The notes under the pieces: model-generated
What the model saw: only the letters and a program-made list of their open reading frames with translations
Databases searched by the model: none
Told to the model about the DNA's origin: nothing
Translations under genes and position numbers: made by a program
Shown here: positions 10,460-21,902 of the stretch, piece after piece
Layout: each line of letters starts with the position of its first letter
Numbering within the stretch: position 1 is the first letter of the stretch
NCBI GenBank assembly: GCA_964019055.1
Contig: OZ025211.1
Span: forward strand, 1,051,135 to 1,115,134
DNA length: 64,000 nucleotides
Direction of reading: 5' to 3'
Source of the DNA: Anthopleura xanthogrammica
Taxonomy: Eukaryota > Cnidaria > Anthozoa > Actiniaria > Actiniidae

Positions 10460-10990
10460 CATGGAGATCTAATGGGATTTACCACTCCAGGGTGGACGGC
10501 GGTTTTGCAACCCACTTGGTAAGGCAGCCGATAGATCGCATTCCTCAGAGAAGTTATCCCATGAAGATGATAGGAAGTAGGCTCGGTGAAGCAAAGTTTT
10601 AATCAGGGCCTTTTTGTATCTAGCATCAACGTGGCTCTGATGGTGTAACAATTAACCACTGACCGTGGGTTTGACAAAAACTTTGCTTTCAAGCCGGTAA
10701 CCATTCTTGCATATATACATGCCATGCCTAGAAGGAAGAGTCGAATGTATAGCGAGATGAGCCTGAAGAAGTGATTCAGTTAATGTGATATCAGGTACCA
10801 TTGCGATGGTGTCATCCACTTTTGTAGAAATCAGGTATTTTTCCTTGGAAGTTGGAGGTTTTCCTCAAGAGAACACATCCATGTTTCAGCAACAAGTGGC
10901 CCGGCCAAGAGGAGACCCCATTGTGACCCCATCCGTTTGTTCAAGCAGAGTGCCATTAAACTGGAATAGCTAGTCTTGTAACAGCTTAAT
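10460..10990 (-). pseudogene. Penelope-like retroelement reverse transcriptase fragment, decayed
   Basis: Read on the minus strand from about 10985 downwards: FNGTLLEQTDGVTMGSPLG (the RT DGVxMGSPLG motif), an in-frame stop, then TKVDDTIAMV (the YVDDT catalytic box with Y replaced), LLQAHLAIHSTLPSR. Further down, on the same strand, SHVDARYKKALIKTLLHRA and SSSWDNFSEECD follow; this is the Penelope-like RT thumb region. Several stops and shifts show it is inactive. It lies opposite to the GIY-YIG fragment at 2896-3390, so they are separate insertions. Confidence 0.75.
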
Positions 10991-11284
10991 GAGATCAGGT
11001 CAGAACAGTTAAACAGTTTGAAGGGTTGAAGAACAAATAAAGATCAAGCAAGTATTGGAAATCACATTCAGCAAAATATCATTTATATGTTTAAATGGGG
11101 CCTGTGTTATGCAGGATATATTTGGTTATGTTTGCCGCCTCTTCATCAATTAATTAAGTAAACGAAAGAAAAATTATTGAAAATCACCTCTGATTTTTCT
11201 TTTAACATAAAACTACTATATCATTACAAAATTATGAACACTTTGTTTTATAGTACTTCGGTGACCTCTGAGTTGAAGTTAAGC

Positions 11285-11336
11285 ATGGATTGTAAACTTT
11301 TGGTTCTTCTGCTTACAATTGTTCAAGGATTTGAAG
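11285..11336 (+). CDS. Signal-peptide exon of the MACPF-like gene (decides the start)
   Basis: ATG at 11285 opens 17 codons of Met-Asp-Cys-Lys plus a Leu/Val-rich core and then G at a GTAATT donor (11337). The acceptor TTACCACAG ends at 12280 and the first two bases there complete an Ala codon in the exact frame of the long exon, giving ...QGFEA-NQLGRPF. The intron is 944 bp and contains a SINE tail array at 11395-11630. Confidence 0.8.
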
Positions 11337-14300
11337 GTAATTAAATCAGTATCAGTATCATTCCACTACTGTAGCGGATTCAAATTTTGAATCAGGGCAC
11401 AGCTAAGTCAGGGCACAGCTAACTCACAGAGCGAACTATGAAACAACCTCTGGACTGGTCTAAGTCAGGACCTGGCTAACTCACAGGATCGAACCGTGAT
11501 ATGTAACAACCTCAGGGCTGATCTAAGTCAGGGTACAGCTAACTCACAGAACTCACAGATTGAACACTGAAACCATCCGAGGGCTGATCAAATCAGGGTA
11601 CGGCTAACTGACACGGCTAAAATCTAGAGGTTTCATAGTCAAGAACCAATTACAGTTATCCACAATGTGATATTACCCGTATATGTCTTCCATGATCTTC
11701 TGCTACTGACGCTCTAAAATCACTGCTATGACATCCACTACGAAAGTAAATACTTTATGTACAAAGCAGCTAATAACTTAGTTGACTTCAAATTCAATAA
11801 AAACTATGACAATTAACCGGTCCCACAATACAAGGCAAGCAACAGCCATAAGGCCACCGCTATTCAAAATGAATTGAAATACGAATTCCCGTTGTATGAA
11901 ATAATCTGTCAATCAAAAATATGATTTCATTTAGCTATAAATCTGTTTTATTCTCCCGGGCTATAAACTAGCTAACCCATATACACTGTACACCCATTTT
12001 CACATTTCATGTAAAAATTAAATTCATATTTATCTCTCAGCATTGTAGGCTATATGTTGAAAGTTTACAAAATATGTCACAACGTGACGGGTCCATGCCT
12101 GGTACATAAATAAATTTGAGATTCACTGCCCATGTTTCACTATTCTCATTACTTTTCAATCAGTAGTGGAACATTTTTGGGTAGCTTTCTCGCCATGTTT
12201 TATTTTTCATTCCTATATTGATAATATTTTGTCAAAGTTCTTTTCACTAAAATATACATTCACTTTCATTGTTACCACAGCCAATCAGCTTGGTCGTCCT
12301 TTCAGCATCCTCCATGGCCTTAAGCCCGTCTTCCCGGTTCAGGAAGATTTCAGCTCAGTATTTTATCCCGTGAAAAAGACCAAACTGTTCAAAAACATCC
12401 AGCATGAAACCGTCGAATCTAACGATCCATATTTTAGTGAATTCGTCCAGCTAACGTACCATCAAGATGAAAAAGATTTGATCAAAACCTTTTTCTCCAT
12501 TTGGCAATTTGAGGACGAGACTCGAGACGCAGGGCCATTCACCTACCAACCAAGTTTAGGGGACACGTTAACAGGTACAAAAGAGACCTACGCTACTCTC
12601 CTCGGAATATCGCCTGAAAACATGGTGGGCAAATCCTATGTATTGGCACGTTACTGGAAAAAAGTGGAAACTTTGACAATGACAAAATCACATTTCTCCG
12701 ATCTGAAGTCTTCCGTTTTTTCCCCTGATTCCACTAGCGACAAGATAACGGAGCTGTTTGCAAATCACGGTACACATTATCTCTCCGGGTATGACATGGG
12801 TGACATGATTTATCAGGTATTCGTCTACGACAAAGACAAAACTGAGGACATTCTGAAGTTTCCTTTCGATAGTCCTACTTTCAACTTTGGTATAAGAGGA
12901 AACTCATTCCGACAGTTCACGCAGTCGATTAATCAAGGAAGCAAAGGTTTTTGTCGCGAAGCTGGAAAGATTTTGACCACAAGTGGCGATCCTGAATTGG
13001 AAAATATTATACCAGAATTGAATGACGATATCTATAAGGTTTCTGCAAGTATCTTTATGTTTCCAGTAAACCCTGAAGCATACAAATTGATGGAAAAGCT
13101 TTCTATGAAGATTCCATTGAAACTTCATTTCAAACCTATTATAAATAAGCTAGAACCCGCGGACTCCCTTGCCATATCGACTTGGAATGATGTCTTGTCT
13201 GCAACGATTTTCCAGAAATTTGGCGACGCGAGTTCACCAAACTTTCCTGCCGTTACAGCTTTGCCTGTTCAAGATCCTTATGACAGTTTTAATCCTGATC
13301 TTGTCACCGCTACTGCTACAAACTATGTCACCATAACCCGTATGACCTTCAGGTTGGACGATTTCTCTGTTTTAGATCCAGAATACGTCACCCATTTATT
13401 CATCTTTGCAGATGTTTTGGAAATCAGCCAAACTGCCAATTTGAAACTACCCGGATCTCAGAAGATTTATCTTGTATGCAGAGAGTTCGTCGCGTTATCC
13501 TCTGGCAATAATGTTCCGGAGATCATTGTTGGATCCCATGGGAAATCCGATCCTGTCATCAAAATCATTGCGAAAGAATTTCGTGGAATCTTGAAGGTGA
13601 GCCAAGCCAATCAGGGTACACACTACACTTACGCCAATAAACTCGTCTACAAAACTGTGAGTGACCCAAGTATGCAAGACATGTACACAGTGAAGACAGA
13701 TAACAGCAAAAAGCTTTCGTATCCAAACAAACAAACCATGCCTGAATTCTATGAAACGAAAATAAAGTCACTCGAAGGAAACTGGCTCCGAGGAAGTTTA
13801 GTAAACAGCTTTGAGTTAGCTGTGACAAGTGTGGAAACCATTTTTGCAGTTCCTGCTAGTAATTCCGCTGAAAATACGGCAGGCAAAACCCTGGAATGGA
13901 TTACAAAGACCCTCATGAGAAGCTCCGATGATTCGACCTATTTGTCAGTAGACCTTGAGCTAGTACTTGCGCGAGCGTTGCTGATCCAAAAGACCCAGCT
14001 ACCAAAATACGCTAAATCAAGACTTATCGTTCCCAAACTGGCCTTCACAGAGTATAAACCACTTTACGAAAACCTTTTGTCTGAAGTTAAAACCTATGAG
14101 ACGACTTTTACAAAATTAACTAACGAAATACAACGGCGCAGGCAAATTGAAACTACAACGAAGTCCCTTGCCGAGCTGAATACAAATGTCAAAAGTATAG
14201 GATCATTTCTGGTCGAACAAGCTGAAGTTAATGCAAAACATCAAAAGGATATTGCGGACACTCAACAGTCCATCCACGATTTAGAGAAAGACAGAATCGA

Positions 14301-17223
14301 CCAAGAACAGGCCAAAGCAGAACAGTTGCTCACTCAGATTATAGAATTGCAGAAAGACGTGAAGACTACTGGAGATGCTTTGAAAAAAGCGATTGAGGAT
14401 TTCAAAAAAGAACAAATCATAAAAGCTGTTTTCACCGTCGTTCAGGTTGTGGGATCCTTATTCACTGGAGGGGTTGGCTTGACACATATTAGTGATGACC
14501 TTCAGGGTATTGTCAGAGTTGCAGAAAAGGTGAATAATGTTATGACGATCATTGAACAAGTAGACAAGTTGTACGATCTTGGTATTAACATGAGGAATGA
14601 CATTGGCACAATTAACAGAGCCCTGGAAAACATCCCAAGTGGACAGATTGATGTAGACACTTTCCCCAACGAATTGGAATGGGATGACTTTGACTCCGAC
14701 GTCTTCTCGTTCACTACTCCAGGAGGATTTTTACCCGGTCAAGTTGCTGGAGAAGCTCTCGATTTTCGACGGGCTGCCAAACGGTTATCGTCAAGAGGTA
14801 GAAAATATATCAGCATCGCTGCAAAAATCGCCAACATCCAGTACAAACAGATCCAAATCGAAATGGAGAGAGATCTGGCCAAAAGACAAAGCGATCGCCT
14901 TCGAGAACTTAAGACCAAATTAACTCAAAATGACCTCTCTGACAACGATGCCAAAACTACAGATCTCTTTGAACTTGGTAATATCATCAAAATGAAAGAG
15001 AATCAAGTTCGTTCACAGCTTGTTCAAACGTTTGTAGTCATGGACGCTGCGTTGCAATACTACTACCTTCAAAAGGCCACTTTGGTAGAACGATTCGACA
15101 CCATGGCCATTCAGCGAGCAGCTGTACGTCAATTGCAATCATCTATTGTAGCTTTGGATAAGCTTCCCAATCCTCCCAAAGACCTCAAAGAGCCAGTAGA
15201 ATTCAATGTGCCCAATGTCCCTGTGGAGAATTTGTTATCCAAGGATGGATACAAGGTTTCCATTCCACTCAGTTCTCTTTCGTTCCATGAGTACGTGCGT
15301 GTTCGTATCCTACGAATGGAAGTGCGTGCAGATAACATTTCAAAGTCAGCAAAGAACACCGCCTATATTCAAGCAACGCCTTCTGGAGAATTGTTTGAAG
15401 ACAGAGACCTCGAACGTAATCCAAGAAGCTATTCGACCTTTCCAACGGAATATCGTACTGTGTATAATATCAAAACTGGACAGACCATTGGAAACCCATC
15501 TGAAGAATTTTCGAAAAGATTCATAAGAATCACTCCATTTGATGACTGGGTGTTCAGATTACCAAAGGTTACTACCAATAAAGGAATTCAGTTCAAAACA
15601 ACTTTTACCACTCTCAGGATTAAGTTTTACCTCACAGTCATATTTCACCCGGCTGCTCTAATCTCGAATGATCGATCTTCACACGGAAAACTCTCGGATG
15701 ATGTTTTAGGCAGTAAAGAGTACCTGCTTGGTAAAATGGATGGCCGTTCGCTGGTTCGTGAATGGGACGCCATAATGGCAGTAAACGCCGAACGCGTGAA
15801 TCAGATATGGGAGAAACAGTATGACGACAAAAAAAACGCTGATTTCGTGGAACAGATTATAACAAATAGAAGACTGTCTTCTGAAACCAGGGGCACCAAG
15901 CTTGAATCCAGACTTATAATAGATGTTGGAGCACCTAAGATTCAGTTCATTCCAAACAACCAGGACAGGGCATCATTAAAGATCCTAATCAAGAGTGGAA
16001 CAGTAGAATATTGGGAAACCAATAAAAGATCTGGAAGCGTAGAAAATTACAACGACACTCTAACAGTAGCTGAGGAACCTGCAGTCAGTGGTACAATGAA
16101 CTTAGTAAAATTGCGTGGATCATTGTCAGAAGATAAAGTAGTCCTTGACCTTAGTAACGGAGTTTTCGACTTAGTGAATTTAAACGGCTTGGATGATTAC
16201 CAATTGATATCCTTCAGGAATGAAATCAAGATATTCTTTAACACCAAGTTGAAGTCAGAAAGTTATGAGTTGACAAAGATAACTTACGAAAAATCTCTAA
16301 CCCCGTCTAGTCTTGTGCCTGACAAGTTTTATTTGAAGACAGGAGGATTTGGAACTCCTGAAAAACCTGGATCCGGAAGCCTGTTCATCTTCTTCAAGAC
16401 ACATTCACCCGGCGCGACTGCAAACGAACAAGCCAAACGGGACTTCAATGATCCTCTATCAATCGACCAGCAAATTATTCCCACAGGTTACGAAGTTGCC
16501 TTGTTCATCAACAACAGGATCATCTTCAAAGACATCATGGCGGAGGACATTAGAAGGAAATTCGGGTTCGGGGTGCATACCACAGTTCTTCCTGGAAAAT
16601 CCACAAGTACCAGTCAGCAGTCGTTATACGTCGTTGGAGATTCGGGTTCAAACCGTGTTTTAACCATGACCTTACCCTTTGCCAGGTACAGAGATATCCA
16701 TGGATTTAAGTTTACAATTCCTGGAAACACCCTTCAAGCTAAATCCATCAACAAAGGTAAAAAGATTCAAGTGCACTGGGTCAACAGCGGTCTCCGAGTA
16801 AGCGTTCAATATATGGGTCATGAATGCAGTTGGGGACCGGCTGGAAGTTGTTGGGATGTTGTCAAACGTAAAACAGTAACCTTTACTACATCCTACATAA
16901 AAACCTTTGCACCCAGCATCGACAATCAGCAGACGATATCTTACACGGAGGAAGGATCGGGATCAGCAAGCAGTAATGCTCTATCTGGCTGGGATAGTTT
17001 CTGGCTGGGCTCTGAATTGAAGTCTGCTAAGAATAAGGTCACGTCAGAAGTTAACAAATACATGTCTGGTTTGAGATTCAACTTCCGAAGTATTTCTGCC
17101 TTTGCTATCACACAAGTCCTGTTCCCCGGAAACAAGGTGTTTCATTTGACCGACGTTTACATTCCAGGTGACATGGTTATCCTTGGTACGGTCAAGACCG
17201 ATAAGCAGAAGGTGCAACCTTGA
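11285..17223 (+). CDS. Giant secreted MACPF-like protein with helical hairpin and novel C-terminal module
   Basis: Two coding exons, 11285-11336 and 12281-17223, join in phase (G|CC = Ala) to give 1664 aa. Exon 1 encodes MDCKLLVLLLTIVQGFE, a signal peptide; exon 2 is a single 4.9-kb block. Around residues 175-195, ELFANHGTHYLSGYDMGD matches the MACPF signature (YGTHY...G), after a stretch typical of the N-terminal half of such domains. Residues ~610-730 are charged, heptad-like helix, followed by a hydrophobic hairpin (KAVFTVVQVVGSLFTGGVGL, ~732-751) and more helix, resembling alpha-helical pore formers. Residues ~1225-1664 match the left-edge gene. Pore-forming or membrane-attack-type immunity or venom function is inferred from the family, not shown. 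The ATG at 12166 lies in the intron. Confidence 0.75.
11395..11630. repeat. SINE tail monomers in the MACPF-gene intron
   Basis: Four degenerate copies of the ~57-bp unit (AAGTCAGGGCACAGCTAACT, CACAGATCGAACCCTGAAAC-like, AACCTCTGGACTGGTCTAAG), in the same orientation as at 6049. Confidence 0.75.
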
Positions 17224-17284
17224 TTACGTATTTGTAATGGATTTCATTCTGAAATGAAACGCTTGCTTGCTATAGCACGTATTC

Positions 17285-17290
17285 AATAAA
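17285..17290 (+). terminator. Poly(A) signal of the MACPF-like gene
   Basis: AATAAA 62 bases after the TGA at 17221-17223. Confidence 0.7.
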
Positions 17291-17684
17291 TATATTGAAC
17301 CAATGTTGTGATTTGAACTTGTTCTACTTATCGTGAAATAGAGTCAATGGAGCTGATTTTGAGTCAAAAATTAAAAAAGCTCCCCGAAATTTAGTCTCGG
17401 GCATCAATTGTCGAGCTCTTTGCCACACCTTCAGATTTTCAAAAGGCGAAAAAACTTGGATACCGGTCACCGATATTCTGGAAATGGGTGCAATAACTGT
17501 GCAGTTTCTAAATCTGAAGGCGAATTCCATAAATACTAGAGGGAGGGGAGGATCAAGCAACAGTCTTCCGGTAAAATCGGCTACTATGAAAGGGAAGCAC
17601 CAGTACGGTAAGGGAATGATGTTTGAGAAACTGGGTTCTTTGAGTTCACTGAAATACTAGAAAAAAATAAAGCAACATTCTTCA

Positions 17685-18720
17685 CAGGTATCCCAAGCTT
17701 GGTTTCTGTGGTATCCTATCGAACTTATAAGGCAATGTATGGCGATTTTTAGAAAAATTTAAAAATCAGTAAATCACACAAATAAATGTTCCTACTTGTG
17801 TTTCGTATATATATAAACAACGTACTTGTACCATGGTTCATGCTCGTTCTACTCCACAATTTCAGTCATTCTGTGTTCTCTAGCTTGGTAGTTAACGCTC
17901 GTGAACGTTATCAAGTTGATTTATACTTACCACATTTTATCGGAGAGACAATATCCAAATCCATACTTCTTTCTCTTGCGTTCAGCGAACTCATCATCTG
18001 GACCATCCTGAGATGATCTTTTATTCGAAATTGATTACATTGTGGTCTTAAGATAAAGTGGTTACTTTTTTGCATCGAAAATAATAGGAGAAAATCGCTG
18101 AAATTGTGGAGTAGAACGAGCATGAACCATGGTACAAGTACGTTGTTTATATATATTTTAAATTAATCACGTCTCTATTTGCGGATAGCTATTGGTCGGC
18201 CAAAACAAATAGCGGTGACGTTTGTTAACCTTGGAGGGGAGGGTACGTATGGTTTTTGTAACGACGGTTGAAAGCCGTTGCAAGCATGCTTGGTTCATAG
18301 CATATCGGATTGGCAATGGCTTCGAAAAAAATTGGCTTTTGAAACTGTTAGCGTTGAATTCCGAAAGGGAGATCGATTGTGTGGTTGTATCAAATATCGG
18401 ACTAAGGTTCTGTGAAAGAATTTCGGCGTGATGTGTAATTTTGGCTGAACTAGAGGCGAATTATTGACCCTTATCGAGGGTTCGAGCGGCCTGAAGTGTG
18501 CTACCTTCCCAATTTTTAAGTACGAGGGATACTCCACCACGATACTTGCTCAATATTGCTGCAAATGACCTGAAACTTCACAGAGACTCAAAGGAAAACA
18601 CGAAACACAAGTAGGAACATTTATTTGTGTGATTTACTGATTTTTAATTTTTTCTAAAAATCGCCATACATTGCCTTATAAGTTCGATAGGATACCACAG
18701 AAACCCAGCTTGGGATACCT
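17685..18720. repeat. Nested inverted repeats, ~1 kb fold-back structure
   Basis: Outer arms: 17685-17800 (GGTATCCCAAGCTTGGTTTC ... AATGTTCCTACTTGTGTTTC) against 18603-18720, its reverse complement with few changes. Inner arms: 17805-17866 (AAACAACGTACTTGTACCAT ... TCTACTCCACAATTTCAG) against 18100-18155. Sequence outside the arms (CTTCCGGTAAAATCGG at ~17567; CTTCCGATAAAATCGG at ~18727) is also related but in direct orientation. It looks like one fold-back element inserted in another. No protein is encoded. Confidence 0.75.
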
Positions 18721-18998
18721 GTGCATTCTTCCGATAAAATCGGTCTGTGTAAGAGGAAAGCATGAATACAGTAGGAAAATAAAGTTAGAATGTCTGGGTT
18801 TCCCATGATAATATTACATGAAAAGAAAAATGGCGTAGGTTTTTGTGCAAGGCTACGAGAATTTGATAGTTTTTCTTCAACCTTGACTGCAGACGGTCTC
18901 AATTTATAAAATAGTTCAGATATAACGCGCGCTCTGATTGGCTGATAGCCGTGTTTACATGAGGCTATGTAAACACGGCAAGTTTCAATATTTTATAA

Positions 18999-19136
18999 AA
19001 CAAATAGAAAACGTTTGCCGTGTTTACATAGCCTGATATAATCACTCTGGAAAGTTGGGGAGAAGTCTTGAGCTCTGTGTAAACCTCGCCTGCGGCTTGG
19101 TTTTACACAGCAGCTCTCGACTTCTCCCAAACTTCC

Positions 19137-19167
<31 letters not shown>

Positions 19168-19186
19168 CAAACGTTTTCTATTTGTT
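18999..19186. mobile_element. Fold-back MITE with 43-bp near-perfect arms
   Basis: AACAAATAGAAAACGTTTGC through CATAGCCTGATATA on the left is matched by its reverse complement ending in CGTTTTCTATTTGTT on the right. A further short inverted pair (GCCGTGTTTACAT and ATGTAAACACGGC) lies upstream at 18948-18980. Confidence 0.8.
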
Positions 19187-19360
19187 AAATGGTGGATAAG
19201 AGAGAAGTGTGTTTAATATGGCGTACGGTTGTCTCTTTCCGTAGATAAAAAAATACATACTGACTCTAAGATAAATTTTATCCTAAAGCGTCCTTCTTCT
19301 GTAAGACCCTTTTTTATGTTCTTGCAAGGAACTTCTATGCTTAGAATAAATTGCTTTTAA

Positions 19361-19733
19361 AGCATGAGAACGAGGCTATGTGCGACCACAGGCAGGCCAA
19401 GCAGGGTACTTGAAGCCTAATTATGAGAGGGTTTTGTTGTTGTTTTGTTAATGTTTATGTAACTTGGAGGTTTCATCGTCTTCCGAGGTCATTTTAGAGG
19501 CATTTTTAGCTATTTGAGTTCAGTCGACCCCGCAAGAGAAGAACTCACATTCATTTGCTAAAAATGCCCCTAAAATGACCTCAGAAACCATACATACATT
19601 GATAATTTAACATGAAAATTAATTTATCGAGGAAATTTTTTACGATTACACGTGTTTCTTTTTAAAAAAATATTTAGCCCTCAAGCTCACTGCTTGGGCC
19701 GCCTGTGTTCACACGTAGCCCCGTTCTCATGCT
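19361..19733. mobile_element. TIR element, 373 bp, with inner palindrome
   Basis: Ends AGCATGAGAACGAGGCTATG and, inverted, AGCATGAGAACGGGGCTACG pair for 33 bp. Inside, GAGGTCATTTTAGAGGCATT (19486) pairs with TGCCCCTAAAATGACCTC (19565-19582). Non-coding. Confidence 0.75.
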
Positions 19734-19774
19734 ATACAAGCGAGAACTCGGAGATGGGCTATTTTATCGATGTC

Positions 19775-19930
19775 CTGAGACAACGACTGGGCAGATCAAA
19801 GTCAGGGCAGGGCTAGCTCACAGATCGAATTGGAATTTAGCGAGTTAGGTTTTGCGAAGTGAGGAAAACCGGAGAAGGGAGAAAAACCCTGGAATCAAGA
19901 AAGAGCCGGACCTAACAAACTCTACTCATA
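19775..19930. repeat. SINE copy, tail plus body
   Basis: ACGACTGGGCAGATCAAAGT, CAGGGCAGGGCTAGCTCACA, then GTTAGGTTTTGCGAAGTGAG, AAACCGGAGAA and AACAAACTCTACTCATAG, the same order as at 7390-7550. Confidence 0.65.
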
Positions 19931-21025
19931 GACAAATATATTACAAACAAATTCTTGAGTAAGACCATTTACGTCCCCCATAGTGAACTTTTTTTGATTT
20001 ATACAAAGGGAGGTTTCTTATTTAATCATAGAAAAAAAACTTTGAAGTTATCGTGATATTTTAGCATTTGAAATTACCAGCTGGTGTAAAATGCAAAACA
20101 TGGGTTTCCATTCAAAAGAGGAATTGTTGGAAATATAATTTGCGTTGTTATATATGTGTTATTATAAAGAAACTGGCGAGGAATATTGTGCAATTTGAAT
20201 AAAGAATAACCCTGAATTATTAACGAGTTCACCTTCAAGTAAATTAAGAAAAATTATTTGGGCCTGAATATCTAAACTCTTAAGGTTTTCTAGCAGGTTT
20301 TCGACATTGACAATGGTAAATTGGACATTTTCTTCCTAAAAACCCAAATTGCCTCAAGTACACTTGAAACAAAACGCAAAAATTTGTATAAAAGCGCATT
20401 TTGTGAAATTCAAATATTTTGATAATCGATGGCAGATGTTGATCAAAATAAGGCTCAGTGTCTCATCAAATCTGTGTAGTGTTTATGAAATCTCCAGAAA
20501 TCAGGACTAAGTTTATTCGCCTCAGATGTGAATTTTTCGTAGCATGGGAGTTATAAAAAGCAAGAAAAATTCACGAAGCGATTCTTTTATTATTGAATTT
20601 GTTATTTATAGAAAAAAATTTTGTGCCAATAAAAGTTTGATGATTGGGAGATGATCTTATCAATGTTTAATATGATACATTATAGACTCACTTTCCATTC
20701 GCTGGCTCGGCTGAAACGTCATTAATATTAAAAGTAGGATCCGAGGCTTTGGCTTGGGTGAAATATTCTAATACACAGAATTCTTGGAACTAAAATTGTG
20801 TTGGTCAATGGCGGTGTTGACACATTCATAGAATTTATCAATTAACGAAGACAACATGTAGGAGAGACTACTTGCTTACGAACTAATGACGTCATAAAAG
20901 ACCAGAATTATACGACGATGAACGAGTCAATGCCGGTTTAGAAAACATGAAACGACTCAACAACACTTCCAAATGAATTTTTACGAGTTTTATTTCAAGC
21001 AGAGCTAATATAACCAGCTTTGAAG
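19931..21025. other. Upstream region of the MFS transporter gene, no feature recognised
   Basis: AT-rich, without long ORFs, repeats or a clear TATA/Inr signal that I can support; the promoter must lie here or further upstream. Confidence 0.4.
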
Positions 21026-21810
21026 ATGCTTGACCAAATATTCAAAGGAGAGGTCCCAAGTATCTTTGAAACGACAATTAAGCGTGAAAATGGAAAACCT
21101 TTCCAACCATCTCAACCCGCTACTCGAGATTACAGAAATGAAGAAGAATTCTTACGCAGTCACAAGGCAACTCTCTGTTATTGTGGTTCGTTTCTTACAT
21201 TTGGAATGGCAGCTTCAGTCATTGGACCGACATTACTGGAGCTAGGATGTGTAGCAGGAAGACCTGTCAATATTATCAGTTGGGTCTTCTTCTCGCAGGC
21301 GCTTAGCGCCCTGTTTGGTTCGAGCGTTGGTGGAATCATGGCAGACAGGTACGTATTTATAATTCTCTGTATTTCTAGACTCCTTAGTCTCACCCAAGGA
21401 CAGCGAAAAATCCTTGATCCTGGAATGACTGAAAGTTCTTTGTAAACTTTAAGACGAAACAGATTTTTTATGTATTTTATGTTGACATGTAGATATTTCT
21501 ATACAGGCGAGAAAAAACTTACAGTAAAACATGATTTTCTACTTTCAAAAGAAAGAATTCCAAGTCATTTATAAGTCTATATTTCATTCATATGAATATG
21601 TTTTTGGTTATTTATTTATCTTTCCATTTGTCTGACAAATATTCAGAGTGGAGATTAGATCAGAATGTGGCAAAGATTTCGCACGCTGAGTGGCAAAACC
21701 ATTATTTTAAAAAAGAAATTAGTTATTGCTCAAGAAAAGTTTTTGTGTTAATAACTTAGGGAGACAGCGATTAACCCTGTAGCGAAAATACCTATTATGC
21801 ATAAAAACTA

Positions 21811-21902
<92 letters not shown>

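Noticed and set aside
12166..12280. ATG at 12166 as start of the MACPF-like protein
   Set aside because: The 38 codons before the acceptor at 12280 have no signal peptide and look like translated intron; the 11285 exon splices in exact phase and gives one.
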